A DNA stretch of 5,891 nt from an uncultured Lachnospiraceae bacterium (lineage in GTDB: Bacteria; Bacillota; Clostridia; Lachnospirales; Lachnospiraceae), in assembly GCA_949283905.1 (NCBI GenBank), contig CASDUB010000174.1, positions 1-5,891 of the forward strand, given 5' to 3'. Shown here in pieces: positions 5,881 to 5,891 of this stretch. The translations under genes were made by a program, and so were the position numbers. Position 1 is the stretch's first letter; each line of letters opens with the position of its first letter. The notes under the pieces were generated by a model that saw nothing but the letters and a program-made list of their open reading frames with translations, was not told the DNA's origin and did no database searches.

Positions 5881-5891
5881 TAAAAAGTATA

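Overview
The window looks like ordinary chromosome of a low-to-mid-GC Gram-positive anaerobe, most likely Clostridia of the Lachnospiraceae type. This is inferred from the protein families and their wording: the Hsp33 N-terminus DYMIRATAAN, a YugP-type zinc peptidase, a membrane-anchored glycerophosphodiester phosphodiesterase, and strong AGGAGG-like ribosome sites. I could not test the taxonomy by search.

Left part (1-2378, + strand): one run of co-directional genes. It holds the 3' end of a probable class I SAM-dependent methyltransferase, hslO (the redox-regulated chaperone Hsp33) overlapping or abutting it, and a homocysteine S-methyltransferase family protein 15 bases further on. A textbook intrinsic terminator closes the run. 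The homocysteine enzyme has a complete zinc-binding barrel. Its short acidic tail ends in what looks like a stump of a methionine-synthase pterin-binding domain.

Middle part (2379-3209): a small accessory/RNA patch. On the minus strand lie a tRNA-Ala with anticodon CGC, its consensus sigma-A promoter, its terminator, and then an IS5-type transposase remnant. The remnant keeps the N-terminal DUF772 region but has lost the whole DDE catalytic domain. Between the tRNA promoter and the next gene sit two tandem 26-bp imperfect repeats and two candidate promoters pointing right.

Right part (3210-5891): a + strand YugP-family membrane zinc metallopeptidase converges on a minus-strand, 625-residue glycerophosphodiester phosphodiesterase. 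The latter has a multi-pass N-terminal membrane domain and an intact catalytic C-terminal domain. The two genes share a long hairpin that works as a terminator in both directions.

I do not see a clearly new multi-gene system. The points most worth a second look are the truncated-MetH architecture of the homocysteine S-methyltransferase, the tandem repeats between the divergent promoters, and the still-open truncated transposase frame beside the tRNA gene.
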